6,080 nt of DNA from an uncultured Rothia sp. (GTDB taxonomy: Bacteria; Actinomycetota; Actinomycetes; Actinomycetales; Micrococcaceae), in the NCBI GenBank assembly GCA_937935205.1, contig CALGXU010000107.1, forward strand, positions 1 to 6,080, written 5' to 3'. Of the stretch, positions 5,856-6,080 are shown one piece after another. The notes below the pieces were generated by a model. It saw only the letters and a list, made by a program, of their open reading frames with translations, ran no database searches and was not told the DNA's origin. The position numbers and the translations under genes were made by a program. Position 1 is the first letter of the stretch, and every line of letters starts with the position of its first letter.

Positions 5856-5942
5856 CGGCGGTTCACTGCTACAACCTGCAAAAGCCCGCCGGAAACCAAA
5901 TCGGGTAACTGAATCGGGACAACCGAATCAAGAACCCGGCGG
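5856..5942 (+). promoter_or_regulatory. Competing inverted repeats between tetR and the downstream gene
   Basis: CCGCCGG at 5886-5892 can pair with CGGCGG at 5856-5861 (6 bp) or with CCGGCGG at 5936-5942 (7 bp), not both. Between the right-hand arms are a tandem AATCGGG (5899-5905 and 5912-5918, 13 bp apart) and a small TCGG/CCGA inverted pair (5914-5917 and 5923-5926). There is no T tract after either stem, so it is not an ordinary intrinsic terminator. It could be an operator for the TetR protein, or a leader controlling the next gene. Confidence 0.4.
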
Positions 5943-5974
5943 ACACTCACAACAGACATATATAGAACGTAACT

Positions 5975-5979
5975 AAGGA
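5975..5979 (+). promoter_or_regulatory. Ribosome binding site of the right-end gene
   Basis: AAGGA lies seven bases before ATG 5987, which supports that start. Confidence 0.6.
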
Positions 5980-5986
5980 TTAAACG

Positions 5987-6080
5987 ATGAGTACAGAGGA
6001 AAAGAAGCTACCTCAACCGCCAGCCGGTGAGGCTAAGCAGGAAAGTAAAAACCGCATCCGCGCCATGTTCCTGGGCCTGG
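5987..6080 (+). CDS. N-terminus of a probable exporter (cut by the window end)
   Basis: Thirty-one codons are visible: a hydrophilic, Lys/Glu/Pro-rich tail of about 22 residues, then KNRIRAMFLGL, where a hydrophobic segment seems to begin. A short charged cytoplasmic tail ending in Arg residues just before the first helix is typical of actinobacterial drug-export MFS transporters (DHA2/EmrB type), and the gene directly follows a tetR gene. The family call is inference from context and from the first residues only; no diagnostic transporter motif lies in the window. ABC or RND-type membrane proteins remain possible. The start is supported by AAGGA at 5975-5979. Confidence 0.6.
   Translation, partial: MSTEEKKLPQPPAGEAKQESKNRIRAMFLGL

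Overview
The window looks like chromosomal DNA from a high-GC Gram-positive bacterium (Actinomycetota). Reasons: GC-biased third codon positions, several GTG or TTG starts, apparently leaderless genes, and the gene families present. A member of the Micrococcaceae such as Rothia fits, but this is inference from overall feel and no marker gene settles it. I see no rRNA, tRNA, CRISPR array, insertion sequence or phage gene.

Left part (1-1540). A gene leaves the window leftwards: only its ATG and ribosome binding site are visible. A divergent promoter region follows, then a rightward gene for a 398-residue protein. Its C-terminal half is a complete RNase HI-type domain with D-E-D-D active site and the His-containing loop. 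Its N-terminal half looks like a second, decayed copy of the same fold. A strong RBS-ATG pair for a 28-codon ORF overlaps the start of this gene out of frame. A large hairpin followed by T-rich sequence closes the unit.

Middle (1541-2906). A rightward gene encodes a polytopic membrane protein with a YdcF/SanA/ElyC-type (DUF218) domain. It ends facing a leftward unit, and a strong hairpin lies between the two converging units.

Right-middle (2911-5007, minus strand). A two-gene leftward unit: cardiolipin synthase (cls, two HKD motifs) followed 60 bp later by a small unidentified multi-pass membrane protein that starts at TTG with a good RBS.

Right end (5008-6080). Divergent from cls is a TetR-family repressor gene. 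It has a well-spaced promoter whose predicted transcription start falls on or next to the ATG, so the message is probably leaderless. 131 bp downstream, after a segment with competing inverted repeats, another gene starts (31 codons visible). Its position suggests a membrane exporter controlled by the TetR protein.

Together the middle and right part is about the envelope: phospholipid synthesis, a DUF218 envelope protein and a probable regulated exporter. The RNase H-type protein is the least explained gene and the best candidate for something new.
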